Assembly: GCA_013823135.1 (NCBI GenBank)
Contig: PNLP01000022.1
Location: 1 to 64,000, forward strand
Length of the DNA: 64,000 bases
Source: Planctomycetaceae bacterium
Lineage (GTDB): Bacteria > Planctomycetota > Planctomycetia > Gemmatales > Gemmataceae
Direction: 5' to 3'
Shown here: piece after piece, positions 42,367-50,575 of the stretch
Layout: every line of letters starts with the position of its first letter
How positions within the stretch are numbered: the stretch's first letter is position 1
Notes under the pieces: model-generated
The model's input: only the letters and a program-made list of their open reading frames with translations
Told to the model about the DNA's origin: nothing
The model's database searches: none
Translations under genes and position numbers: made by a program

Positions 42367-43608
42367 ATGTCCAAGATACCTGTGATCGGCATCGGTCCGG
42401 ATGGTGCAGCCGGGCTGTCGGTTCGCTCCCGTGCGGTTCTCGCCGAGGCCGAGTTGATCTTCGGGTCCGACGCCGCCCTTCGCTTGCTCCCGGAATTGAC
42501 AGGCGAGCGTGTGCCCATTGGGAGTGATCTCCCCGCTGCTGTCGCGCGGTTGCGGGCCAACCTCGGCTCGAAACGGATTGCCGTCGTGGCCAGTGGCGAC
42601 CCGCTGTTCTACGGCACCGCTCGCTATTTCTGCGAGAAAGTCGGCCCCGATAACTTCGAGGTTGTGCCGCACGTTTCGAGCATGCAACTCGCGTTCGCCC
42701 GGATCAAGGAAACGTGGGAAGAAGCGTACCTGACGGATCTTGCATCCCGTCCGCTCGATGATGTGCTGGACAAGATTCGCACGGCCGAAACGGTTGGCCT
42801 GTTCACCACGGCTGAGGCTCACCCGGCACGAATTGCCCGCGAACTGCTCGCCCGCGGCATCGACTACTTCACCGTGTGGGTGTGCGAAAACCTCGGCGGC
42901 AAGGACGAGCGGATCACACGCGGCGAGTTGACCGACATCCGCGAGATGAAGTTCGACCCGCTGAACATCCTGATTCTGAAGCGAAAGCCGAACCGTCCAG
43001 ACCGGCAACGGGTCGGTGCCAAGTTCCGGCGGTTCGGCAACCCGGACGACGTGTTCGCGCAGACGCGACCGAAAACAGGGCTCATCACCCAGGGCGAAGT
43101 GCGAGCCGTGGCCCTGTCGCAACTCGACTTGCAATCCGGGGACGTGTTCTGGGACGTGGGTGCGGGCTCGGGCTCCGTGGCCATCGAAGCCGCGGCGCTC
43201 GTCGCACCGGGGCCAAGTTATGCGATTGAGCAGGACTCGGCTGACTATCACCTCATTGTGGCGAACGCCGCATTGTTCGGCGTGTCGAACGTGCGCCCCG
43301 TGTTCGGGACTGCTCCCGATGTGTTCAGTGGCCTACCGCAACCGGATGCGATCTTCGTGGGCGGCAACGGCGGCGAAGTGGCCCGGCTCATGGAGGCGTG
43401 CTTCGTCGCGTTGCGGCCCGGCGGGCGGCTCGTGACCAACGTGGGAACGCTGGAGATGATCTCCTCGACGTACGCGGTGCTGAAACGGCTGGCGGGTCGC
43501 GTGGATGTGCTGCTGATGAACCTGGCTCGCGGCGTGGAACAGTTGGAGAGCCTGCGCTTTGAGGCGATCAACCCCACGGTGCTGTTGCGAGTTGAGAAGG
43601 GGGCGTGA
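42367..43608 (+). CDS. cobL: bifunctional precorrin-6Y methyltransferase/decarboxylase CbiE-CbiT
   Basis: 413 residues with both CobL halves. CbiE (1-207) is a tetrapyrrole methylase with IGIGPDGAAGLS, VVASGDPLFYGTARYF and PHVSSMQLAFARI. CbiT (about 230-413) has the SAM site DVGAGSGSVAIEAA (263 on) and GLITQGEVRAVALSQL. It methylates precorrin-6B or its cobalt form at C5 and C15 and decarboxylates it in cobalamin synthesis. No other cob genes are adjacent. ATG 42367. Confidence 0.93.
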   Translation: MSKIPVIGIGPDGAAGLSVRSRAVLAEAELIFGSDAALRLLPELTGERVPIGSDLPAAVARLRANLGSKRIAVVASGDPLFYGTARYFCEKVGPDNFEVVPHVSSMQLAFARIKETWEEAYLTDLASRPLDDVLDKIRTAETVGLFTTAEAHPARIARELLARGIDYFTVWVCENLGGKDERITRGELTDIREMKFDPLNILILKRKPNRPDRQRVGAKFRRFGNPDDVFAQTRPKTGLITQGEVRAVALSQLDLQSGDVFWDVGAGSGSVAIEAAALVAPGPSYAIEQDSADYHLIVANAALFGVSNVRPVFGTAPDVFSGLPQPDAIFVGGNGGEVARLMEACFVALRPGGRLVTNVGTLEMISSTYAVLKRLAGRVDVLLMNLARGVEQLESLRFEAINPTVLLRVEKGA

Positions 43609-43718
43609 GGGTGATCGCGCGACCAAAAAGGTTGTGACGGGCGAAACTTCGTTTTCAGCAACCCACAACTCCCCGCGTCCCGCGGGTAAACTGTGTCCTT
43701 CGTTCGGCGAGAAGTCCG

Positions 43719-44216
43719 ATGGGTTTAAGTTATTTCTACGTCAACCGCGATAAGGTACAGTTCTTCGACAGCGGCCTTGCCTGCTCGAATAACCGCTTCA
43801 ACAGGGTCGGCACCGAGCCGGGATCGCGGGCTCTGGCGATCCTCCTCTCTGAACATGGTACATGGCAGGGTGACCGCATCGCCGTCGTCGGCGACACTTC
43901 CGAAGAGTTCGAGGAATTAGTGATCCGCGGCATTGACATCGTTGTGGAAGCCGAGTTGATGCTGACAAATTTCGACGGCTTGGGATGGGTTGAAGAACGT
44001 CTCGACGCATCGATCTCAATGTTCCAGCGGATGTGCTGCTACGCCCTGCTATTGAGGCGCGCGGACGTAGCCGCGATGTTGGACCGGAAGTACGGCATCG
44101 GGAAGTGGCAGGGCCGCTACGAGAACCACCTGCAAGACAACACCGACCTCTGGACGCAGAGGGTCATCGACGCGAAGAACAGGGGACTCGACCTCATGAG
44201 GCGACGAGGTGGCTGA
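43719..44216 (+). CDS. hypothetical protein
   Basis: 165 residues, soluble, with mixed alpha/beta spacing. No family recognised. It contains two hydrophobic helices (FQRMCCYALLLRRADVAAML) and a basic end (LDLMRRRGG). Base composition is slightly lower in GC than the neighbours. ATG 43719 is the first start in frame. Stands alone in a short gap between two unrelated genes. Confidence 0.6.
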   Translation: MGLSYFYVNRDKVQFFDSGLACSNNRFNRVGTEPGSRALAILLSEHGTWQGDRIAVVGDTSEEFEELVIRGIDIVVEAELMLTNFDGLGWVEERLDASISMFQRMCCYALLLRRADVAAMLDRKYGIGKWQGRYENHLQDNTDLWTQRVIDAKNRGLDLMRRRGG

Positions 44217-44293
44217 GACGTGTAAGCCGCCCGTTTCGCCCTGCGCCCGACACGGCAAGTGTGAAGTGGCTTCGAGACATCGTTCGCGAAACG

Positions 44294-44316
44294 AAAAACC
44301 CCCGGCGAGCCGGGGG
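44294..44316 (-). terminator. rho-independent terminator of the small basic gene
   Basis: On the minus strand: 8-bp stem CCCCCGGC / GCCGGGGG followed by TTTTT, 17 bases past the stop at 44333. Confidence 0.8.
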
Positions 44317-44332
44317 CTAACGTGGCAATCAC

Positions 44333-44506
44333 TCACTTGCCTTCGGGCTTCGCCGGTTCCGTCCAGAACGGGCTGATGCACCGGATCTTGTACAACAGCT
44401 TCTCGCGGTCCGGGCCGGGGGCTGCGGTTTCCAGCTTGGCCTTCAACTTGGTCATCTTCTTCTTGCGACCGTACTTCCGGTCCAGTTCGATTCGTCGCTC
44501 GACCAT
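44333..44506 (-). CDS. small basic conserved planctomycete protein
   Basis: 57 residues starting MVERRIELDRKYGRKKKMTK, very basic in the first half and ending ILYKIRCISPFWTEP-like (here LLYKIRCISPFWTEP). I recall this pattern as a conserved planctomycete family (possibly DUF6800, unchecked). Function unknown; size and charge suggest RNA binding. ATG 44506 has AGGAGA close upstream. Divergent from the next gene. Confidence 0.75.
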   Translation of the reverse strand: MVERRIELDRKYGRKKKMTKLKAKLETAAPGPDREKLLYKIRCISPFWTEPAKPEGK

Positions 44507-44547
44507 ATACTCTCTCCTGAAGCGTGAACGCTCTGGTTCTGAGAACG

Positions 44548-46353
44548 ATGAGTCAAACTTACAGTCCCGATGCCCCGCCGACAAGCCGCACCCGCATTCT
44601 CCTTCTCGTCGTCTGGGCGGCGCTGACGGCCGTTGCGGTCGGGTTTGTCTTCACTTTTGGGTCGAATGCTCCCTACGCCGACGAGTGGGAGTTCGTTCCC
44701 GCGTTGCTCGGCGAGGAACCCGTCGGCCCGTGGTTCTGGAAGCAGCACAACGAACACCGCATGGTGCTTCCGCGGCTGATCTACCACCCGCTGTTCCAGA
44801 TCACGCACGACTTCCGTGTCGGAATGCTCCTCCAGGTCGCGTTGCTCTCGGCGATGGCCCTCGGCTTGATGACGTTCGCGGCTCGCCTCCGTGGTCGTGC
44901 CGCGTGGCCCGATGTGTTCTTCCCCGTGTCGTTGCTCCATCTCGGACACTGGGAAAACTTCATCATGGGCTACCAGATTTGTTTCGCCCTGTTCACGGTG
45001 TTCGTCACGGGGTTGGTGGTCGTGGCGATGCAGGCGACCCGCGAGACGGCTTTCTCGGCCGGAGTCCGGGCTGGCGTGCTGGCATTTCTGGTCGCGCTCA
45101 CGGGCGGTTCCGGGTTGGTCGCCGCGTTGCCGGTTGTGGCGTGGCTGATTTACCTCGCCGTGATCGTCGGCCGCACGGGCGACAAACGCAAGGCGCTGAC
45201 TCTCGTCGGGCTTGCGCTACTGCCGGTGGTGTACATTGCGTTCTACTTCGTGGGGTACGAGAAGCCGCCGTTGCATCCGCCGCTTAGCCGCGATCCCGTT
45301 GCGGTGGTGATGGTCACGGGGGAAGTGCTGGCGATGGCGATGGGTGTCGGGGTATCCGGGGTTTGGTGGGGAGTGTTCGCGGCCGAGTTATTCCTGGCTG
45401 GGGCCACGGTCGTGTTGCTGTACCGACAGACGCGTGGAGACAAAACCTCTTTGGTGGGACTGATCGCCGTTGGTGCAGGTGTGTTTGGGGTTGCGCTGGC
45501 GATTGGGTTCGGTCGCGGGTCGATGGGGACCGACATGGGGTTGTGGTCGCGGTATGCGTTCCTCGCGTGGCCCTTGCTCGGGGCCATGTACCTCGTGTGG
45601 GCGAAGGCCGGGCGAAAGTGGGTGCCGATGCTTCTGTGCTTCGCGTCGGCTCTCGCGTTCACTCCGAACCTCGGCACGGGAATGCTCATGGGATCCAGTA
45701 TCCGTGAACACTATGACCGAATGGAGATCGACTCGTTCCGGGGCGTTCCCGCCGAGGGGATTGTGGCGCGGAACTTCCCGAACAGTCCGAATGAAGGGCA
45801 GACAGGCCGGGCGGTGCTAGCCATCAAACAGTTGCAGGCCGCGAACGTCGGCATTTACGCGGGTTACGGATCGGTGGCGGCAACAGACTGGGACTGGTTC
45901 CTGCCGGCGTGTGCCATTGTGTTGCTCGCCGTGGCGGGGAGGTGGGGCTGGCACCTCATCAAGGCGGTGCTGGCGGAGCGTGCCCGGGAGTTGTTCCGGC
46001 TTCAGCACGAACGCTACGAGGAGCAACTCGTGAAGGCGGCTGCAGCAACCGGCCTGCCACGCGGCTTGCGGTGGGTGAGTTGCCGGGTGACGGGTGACGC
46101 GACACTGGCTCGCGACCTTGTGAACGGTGGAATCGCCGCTCTGGTGCCGGTGGTGGTTCAGTTCGAGCCAGAAGTGGGTTCAGACATGGAAGAGAACCCG
46201 ATGGCCCGCGAACCGCGGCCCGCGACGGCCGTGTTCGCGTTCTATCGTGGCACGTGGACCACAACGGGCCGCGTTGTGTTCAACCACACCCCGGATCAGA
46301 CCGTTGCCGCGTTTGGGCAGCAGTTCCGCGTGATCCACCACGGACACCATTGA
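44548..46353 (+). CDS. polytopic membrane protein, possible GT-C-like glycosyltransferase
   Basis: 601 residues with about ten membrane helices in the first 460 and a soluble C-terminal part (about 480-601) after a basic linker. The first extracytoplasmic loop holds an acidic motif, APYADEWEFVPALLGEE, followed by QHNEHR. Acidic residues in that loop are typical of GT-C glycosyltransferases, but I cannot assign a family. ATG 44548 is chosen; GTG 44524 is an alternative in the same frame. The repeat B hairpin begins just after the stop. Confidence 0.7.
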   Translation: MSQTYSPDAPPTSRTRILLLVVWAALTAVAVGFVFTFGSNAPYADEWEFVPALLGEEPVGPWFWKQHNEHRMVLPRLIYHPLFQITHDFRVGMLLQVALLSAMALGLMTFAARLRGRAAWPDVFFPVSLLHLGHWENFIMGYQICFALFTVFVTGLVVVAMQATRETAFSAGVRAGVLAFLVALTGGSGLVAALPVVAWLIYLAVIVGRTGDKRKALTLVGLALLPVVYIAFYFVGYEKPPLHPPLSRDPVAVVMVTGEVLAMAMGVGVSGVWWGVFAAELFLAGATVVLLYRQTRGDKTSLVGLIAVGAGVFGVALAIGFGRGSMGTDMGLWSRYAFLAWPLLGAMYLVWAKAGRKWVPMLLCFASALAFTPNLGTGMLMGSSIREHYDRMEIDSFRGVPAEGIVARNFPNSPNEGQTGRAVLAIKQLQAANVGIYAGYGSVAATDWDWFLPACAIVLLAVAGRWGWHLIKAVLAERARELFRLQHERYEEQLVKAAAATGLPRGLRWVSCRVTGDATLARDLVNGGIAALVPVVVQFEPEVGSDMEENPMAREPRPATAVFAFYRGTWTTTGRVVFNHTPDQTVAAFGQQFRVIHHGHH

Positions 46354-46371
46354 TTCCTGCCAGGAAGAAAA

Positions 46372-46430
46372 CGATTCCAGACGATATGCACACCCCAGCC
46401 TGGAATCGTTTTACCTGTCTGGAAGAAAGA
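46372..46430. repeat. dispersed 60-70-bp hairpin repeat, copy B
   Basis: A perfect 13-bp stem AAAACGATTCCAG (46368-46380) / CTGGAATCGTTTT is followed by the block ACCTGTCTGGAAGAAAGA shared with copy A at 2212. It begins 15 bases after the stop of the membrane gene and could act as its terminator. Confidence 0.72.
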
Positions 46431-46671
46431 TCGTGAGTGTAATTGCAACTGTTATCAGGAAAGTAACTTCGGGCGAAATTCTCGCAGATGGCGAATCGAT
46501 TCCATGCCTGGAAAGTGCCCAGATTAACACGGAAGAACGCGATTTGGCACTTTGGTGAGACAAATAATGCCTCACGCGGTTCGCCGTAACGCCTCGTTCT
46601 CCACCGCGCGGAGTACATCTTGGATTTTCCCCCCTCGGGGTAAATGCTCGGATCCCCCTGCCCAGGAAACG

Positions 46672-46697
46672 AAAAACCCCCGGCACATGGCCGGGGG
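46672..46697 (-). terminator. rho-independent terminator of the YTV gene
   Basis: Minus strand: 8-bp stem CCCCCGGC / GCCGGGGG, then TTTTT, 30 bases beyond the stop at 46727. Confidence 0.82.
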
Positions 46698-46726
46698 TCA
46701 GGTTTGCTCAGAGGCGTTCGCAAAGC

Positions 46727-48010
46727 TTACTTGCACTTCTTGCAGAGCTTGCTGAACAGACCTTCACGCTTCGTCTTGGCGTAGCTGTCGCAGCCGCCCG
46801 ACATGCTGCAACCGGTGTCGCAAGCTGGGGCACAAGGAGCGGCGACCGGGGCAACCGGAACCGCGGTGTAGACGGCGACCTTGACAGTCGTCTCGTAAGG
46901 CACAACCTTCGAGAAGGTCTGCTTCACGGTCTCTTCGACTTCAACAGCCTTCTTCACAATCCGCGTGCCGGTCTTCTCGACCTGCTTGCAGCTGGTGACA
47001 TCGACTTCCTTCTCGACTGCGACGTAGAAGCACACGGTGCGATCAGCGGTCTTCTCGACAGGGACGCACTTCGTGACGTCGACTTCCTTCTCGACAGTGA
47101 CGTAGAAGCACACGGTGCGATCAGCGGTCTTCTCGACAGGGACGCACTTCGTGACGTTGACTTCCTTCTCGACGGTGACTGGTTGCATCACAGTGACCTT
47201 CTGCATCACCTTCTTGGCAACCTTGGTGTAGGTCACGACGTCAACTTCGACTTCCTTCTTCACGACCTGGCGCTGCATCACGGTGACCTGAACGGTCGTC
47301 GGGGCACAGGGGGTTTCACAGGCGGTTGGGCAAGCGGGTGCACAATCCTTCTTGTGGCACAGGCGGTGGAACAGGCCCTTCTTCTCGGGGCAAGCCGGAG
47401 CGGCTGGGGCAACGGTCTGGGTCACAACGGTCGGGACGCAAACCACTTCGCAAACCGTTCGCTTCTGCTTGCTGGTGACGGGGACGCATTCCCACACCGT
47501 CGTCTCGACGTCCTTCGTCACGGCGACGCACTGTTGAACCTTGATCTTTTCCTTGGTGGTGACCGGGGTCAGCACGGTGTACTTGTAAGGTTCGACCTTG
47601 GTCTTCATTTCCTGAACTTTGACCTTTTCCTTGGTGGTCACAGGGCTCAGGACGGTGTACTTGTATGGCTCGACCTTGGTCTTCATTTCCTGAACGGTGA
47701 CCTTCTGCTTGGTCGTGACCGGTTCGAGGACGGTGTACTTGTAGTCTTCCTTGACATCCACGCACTTGGTGACTTTCACCTTGACGTCCTTGGTCTCGGT
47801 CTCGGTCTTGTACGCGGTGACCTTCTGGTCAACGTAGCTGACGGTGTACTGGGTGCCGCAAGCACCACCAGCCACGCCACAGGGAGCGGGGGCAGCGCAC
47901 GGGCTGCAATCGTCCTTCTTCTTCCGGCCACCGAAGGCCGCGACTTCTTGGGGCAGGGTGAGCCACATTGCGGCTCCCAGAACTGCCAAAGCCAAGATCC
48001 GTCGATTCAT
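46727..48010 (-). CDS. Cys-rich YTV-repeat cell-wall protein
   Basis: 427 residues. Signal peptide MNRRILALAVLGAAMWLTLP. The mature protein is built from 26-residue repeats in two groups. Near the N-terminus three units begin KYTVL-x-PVTTK; towards the C-terminus three begin VEKEV-x-VT. Cysteines recur (TKCVPV, TVCFYV, CPEKK, CHKKDCAPAC), and the segment between the groups is Cys-rich. Cys-rich proteins with YTV motifs are known from planctomycete cell walls (Rhodopirellula). Disulfide cross-linking in the wall is a reasonable guess. A strong terminator follows. Confidence 0.85.
   Translation of the reverse strand: MNRRILALAVLGAAMWLTLPQEVAAFGGRKKKDDCSPCAAPAPCGVAGGACGTQYTVSYVDQKVTAYKTETETKDVKVKVTKCVDVKEDYKYTVLEPVTTKQKVTVQEMKTKVEPYKYTVLSPVTTKEKVKVQEMKTKVEPYKYTVLTPVTTKEKIKVQQCVAVTKDVETTVWECVPVTSKQKRTVCEVVCVPTVVTQTVAPAAPACPEKKGLFHRLCHKKDCAPACPTACETPCAPTTVQVTVMQRQVVKKEVEVDVVTYTKVAKKVMQKVTVMQPVTVEKEVNVTKCVPVEKTADRTVCFYVTVEKEVDVTKCVPVEKTADRTVCFYVAVEKEVDVTSCKQVEKTGTRIVKKAVEVEETVKQTFSKVVPYETTVKVAVYTAVPVAPVAAPCAPACDTGCSMSGGCDSYAKTKREGLFSKLCKKCK
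47023..47178. repeat. 78-bp tandem repeat (two units) in the YTV gene
   Basis: Units 47023-47100 and 47101-47178 are nearly identical in DNA, each coding 26 residues. The near-identity implies recent duplication or gene conversion. Confidence 0.9.
47507..47740. repeat. 78-bp tandem repeats (three units) in the YTV gene
   Basis: Three consecutive 78-bp units (47507-47584, 47585-47662, 47663-47740) code for the KYTVL-type repeats; the last two are most alike. Confidence 0.85.
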
Positions 48011-48330
48011 GGTGCGAACTCCCTCGATGAGGTAATGGGGGGTGTCCGCTACGTCCGTTCAGCGAATCAGCCCGGGATCACGATCGGCAACAACAACACG
48101 GGCGAACTATTTTGCCCAGACTGCCCAATATTGCACGACGCTCGACTAGGGTATTGGACTTATGCTTGGTAGGCAACACAAACTGCAGGGTCTGGGTAAA
48201 ATTTCATGCTGCTGAGTAGTCGGGTTGTAGCGGTTCTGCACGGCAGGCTACTGGCGACCTTGCCTCACGTCAGATACGATCTCAAGACAACCGGTGTTTC
48301 CACCGGTTGGGTCACCAAGAGACTGCAAAT
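48011..48330. other. divergent promoter region, YTV and DUF1080 genes
   Basis: 320 bases between divergent starts. GAGGGAG is the YTV gene ribosome site. A weak minus-strand TTGCCT-17-TACCCT could be the YTV promoter. A perfect hairpin AACCGGTG-TTTC-CACCGGTT (48289-48308) lies 22 bases above the DUF1080 start. Confidence 0.45.
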
Positions 48331-49074
48331 ATGATTCCCTTTCCCCGCGTTTTCCGAACAATCCTCGCGGCCGCTGTCGTCGGCATCATCGGGCTGAGCT
48401 CCGGTGGTCGGGCCGAAGACAAAAAGACTGAAGAAGGCTGGGTGCCGTTGTTCAATGGCAAGGACCTCACCGGCTGGAAGATCCCCAACCCGCCGAGTGG
48501 TCAGTTCAAGGGTGTGAAAGAGACCAAGAACGATGAAGGCAAAGTGATTGCGTTCGTCGGCATCACCAAAGATGATAAGGACGTGACTCTCTGGCAGGTA
48601 AAGGACGGGATGATTGTCGGTGGCGGCCCGGCGAGCCATATCTTCACGGAGATCGAGGCCGACGACTTCAAGTATCGCGTCGAGGCCAAGATCAACGATA
48701 AGGGCAACAGCGGCCAGTACTTCCGCACGAAGTTCGGACCAGGGTTCCCGCAGGGCTACGAGGCGCAGATCAACGCGACCCACGGCGACCAAATCCGCAC
48801 AGGCAGCCTGTACCCGTCGTTCGGCAAGCTGAGCGAGGAAGATCGCAAGAAGATCCTCGTGATGAAGGACGCTCCGCACAAGGCCGACGAGTTCTTCGTG
48901 CAGGAAGTCGTCGCGGAAGGCGGCCACATCCAGATCTTCGTGAACGGCAAGCAGACGATCGACTTCACGCAGGAGAAGCCGACGTATACGAAGGGCCACT
49001 TCGCGCTTCAGGGTCACGACCCCGGCAGCGTGATGACGTTCAAGAAGGTCGAGTACAAGCCCCTGAAGAAGTGA
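48331..49074 (+). CDS. DUF1080 (3-keto-disaccharide hydrolase-type) secreted protein
   Basis: 247 residues. Signal peptide about 1-28 (FRTILAAAVVGIIGLSSGGRA). The concanavalin-like DUF1080 domain is clear: WVPLFNGKDLTGWK, LWQVKDGMIVGGG, NSGQYFRTKFGPGFPQGYEAQI and KGHFALQGHDPGSVMTFKKVEY. The family includes 3-keto-glycoside hydrolases and is greatly expanded in planctomycetes. Catalytic residues are poorly defined, so activity is not certain. Confidence 0.9.
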   Translation: MIPFPRVFRTILAAAVVGIIGLSSGGRAEDKKTEEGWVPLFNGKDLTGWKIPNPPSGQFKGVKETKNDEGKVIAFVGITKDDKDVTLWQVKDGMIVGGGPASHIFTEIEADDFKYRVEAKINDKGNSGQYFRTKFGPGFPQGYEAQINATHGDQIRTGSLYPSFGKLSEEDRKKILVMKDAPHKADEFFVQEVVAEGGHIQIFVNGKQTIDFTQEKPTYTKGHFALQGHDPGSVMTFKKVEYKPLKK

Positions 49075-49081
49075 GAATTGT

Positions 49082-49109
49082 AAGCCGATCCGTTGTAACG
49101 GGTCGGCTT
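49082..49109. terminator. terminator hairpin of the DUF1080 gene
   Basis: 13-bp stem AAGCCGATCCGTT / AACGGGTCGGCTT (one wobble pair) with a 2-base loop, 7 bases after the stop. Confidence 0.65.
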
Positions 49110-49111
49110 GT

Positions 49112-49146
49112 GTTTAGTGGTGGTCCCCGCGGACCCACCACTAAAC
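49112..49146. repeat. family 1 (GTTTAG) element, minimal hairpin
   Basis: GTTTAGTGGTGG / CCACCACTAAAC stem around a GC-rich loop, 35 bases in all. It ends 7 bases before the histidine kinase start codon at 49154. Confidence 0.88.
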
Positions 49147-49153
49147 TGTACCC

Positions 49154-50512
49154 ATGCGACTGTCGCTACGCTATCGCTTGTTGTTGCCGCTCACGCTTCT
49201 TCTGCTTGGGGATGCCGTGGCGACGGCGTGGGCCGCCACTACTGCCGCACGCGGTGCCGAACGTCGTCTCGCGGCACAGCAGTGGGCCGTCGCACGCACG
49301 CTCACCGAGGAACGCAGCCAGTTTCGGTTCACCCGGCCGATCCTCGATCAGATGAAGGGGTTGTCCGGGGCCGAGTTCCTGTTCGTTCCCCCCGAAGGCC
49401 GGCCGGGCGCGCCCCTGGAATCGACCTTCCAGCCCATCCCCACACCCCCGACTGATGTGCCCGTCGTGACGCTCGCCGCAGAGGCCGAGGACCACACGCT
49501 CGGCTCCCCCGTTGAAGTGGCGGGAACCGAGTACCGCTGCTTGCGATTGCGAATCCTCTACCGACCGTCCGGCGGCGATCTCTACATCTTCTACCCCGAA
49601 TCGCTTCGCCAGACGGCAGTGCGCGATGCCGTGCGACCGCTTCTCGTGCTCGGTGGCATCGGCGGGCTGCTCGCGTTGTCGCTGGCGGTCGCGTTCGGTT
49701 CCCGGCTCGTGGCACGCATCCGCGCCCTGGATGCCCGCACCCGCCTCATTGCCGCGGGCGACTTTCGACCGATGCCGGTGCCGCGATCCGATGATGAACT
49801 CCGCGACCTGTGCCTGGCTGTGAACGACATGGCTCGCCGGCTCGCGGCGTTCCAGGAAGAGTTGCAACGGGACGAGCGGTTGCGTGTGCTCGGGCAGTTC
49901 TCGGGCGGGCTGGCGCACCAGTTGCGCAATGCTGCGGCGGGTGCGAAACTGGCGATCGAGTTGTTCCTCGCGGAAAACCCGTCGGCCGACCCCGAGCCGC
50001 TGCAAGTGGCGCTCCGGCAACTCGCCCGCATCGAGGCAAACCTGCGACAATTCCTGGTTCTGGGTAAGCCGCCCGACCACGTTCGGGTACCGTGTGATCT
50101 GGTGAAGTTGATCGATCAAGTGGTGAGCTTGCTGCGGCCCCAGTGTCAGCACGCGGGGACAATGTTAACCTGGAACCCGCAATCCGCGCGAGTGGTCGAT
50201 GGCGATCCCACACAACTCTCGCACCTGTTCGGAAATGTGATTGGCAATGCCGTCGAGGCTGCGGGTGCGGGTGGCGAGGTGATGGTTTCGCTGCGTGATA
50301 GCAAGGGGCCAGTGGTCGTCGAGGTCATCGACACGGGACCGGGGCCACCGCCGGATGTGGCGGAACGGCTCTTCGAGCCGTTCGTGACGGGGAAGTCTCA
50401 GGGGATTGGTCTGGGGCTCGCGGTGGCGAAGCAGGCGGTCGATGCTCACGGCGGGCGGCTTACCTGGGAGCGACGCGACAACAAGACGGTGTTCCGGATC
50501 GAACTCCCGTAG
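49154..50512 (+). CDS. membrane sensor histidine kinase
   Basis: 452 residues. Two membrane helices (about 8-30 and 163-183) flank a periplasmic sensor region. A HAMP-like segment follows (185-238), then the dimerisation domain with the phospho-accepting His255 in GGLAHQLRNAAAG. The ATPase domain has the N box NVIGNAVEAAG, G1 DTGPGPP, F box and G2 GIGLGLAVA. No response regulator is adjacent, so the partner is elsewhere. The start lies just below a family-1 hairpin, which may hamper or control translation. Confidence 0.9.
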   Translation: MRLSLRYRLLLPLTLLLLGDAVATAWAATTAARGAERRLAAQQWAVARTLTEERSQFRFTRPILDQMKGLSGAEFLFVPPEGRPGAPLESTFQPIPTPPTDVPVVTLAAEAEDHTLGSPVEVAGTEYRCLRLRILYRPSGGDLYIFYPESLRQTAVRDAVRPLLVLGGIGGLLALSLAVAFGSRLVARIRALDARTRLIAAGDFRPMPVPRSDDELRDLCLAVNDMARRLAAFQEELQRDERLRVLGQFSGGLAHQLRNAAAGAKLAIELFLAENPSADPEPLQVALRQLARIEANLRQFLVLGKPPDHVRVPCDLVKLIDQVVSLLRPQCQHAGTMLTWNPQSARVVDGDPTQLSHLFGNVIGNAVEAAGAGGEVMVSLRDSKGPVVVEVIDTGPGPPPDVAERLFEPFVTGKSQGIGLGLAVAKQAVDAHGGRLTWERRDNKTVFRIELP

Positions 50513-50575
50513 CCGCGTGCGGCTTCGCGAGTGGAAATGTCCTTGTTCGCAATCTTCAGACTGTTCAGGTGAAGA

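Larger units (their letters stand above)
46354..46726. other. gene-poor convergent spacer with repeat copy B
   Basis: 373 bases of lower GC with no gene. It holds the hairpin-containing repeat (46372-46430), a further GATTCCATGCCTGGAA stem around 46500, and the YTV gene terminator. Confidence 0.6.

Noticed and set aside
44524..44547. GTG start extending the membrane protein gene
   Set aside because: The ATG at 44548 gives a normal N-terminus; the extension adds nothing recognisable and overlaps the divergent leader.
47023..47178. CRISPR-like regular repeats
   Set aside because: The 78-bp units are contiguous, coding, and have no spacers.
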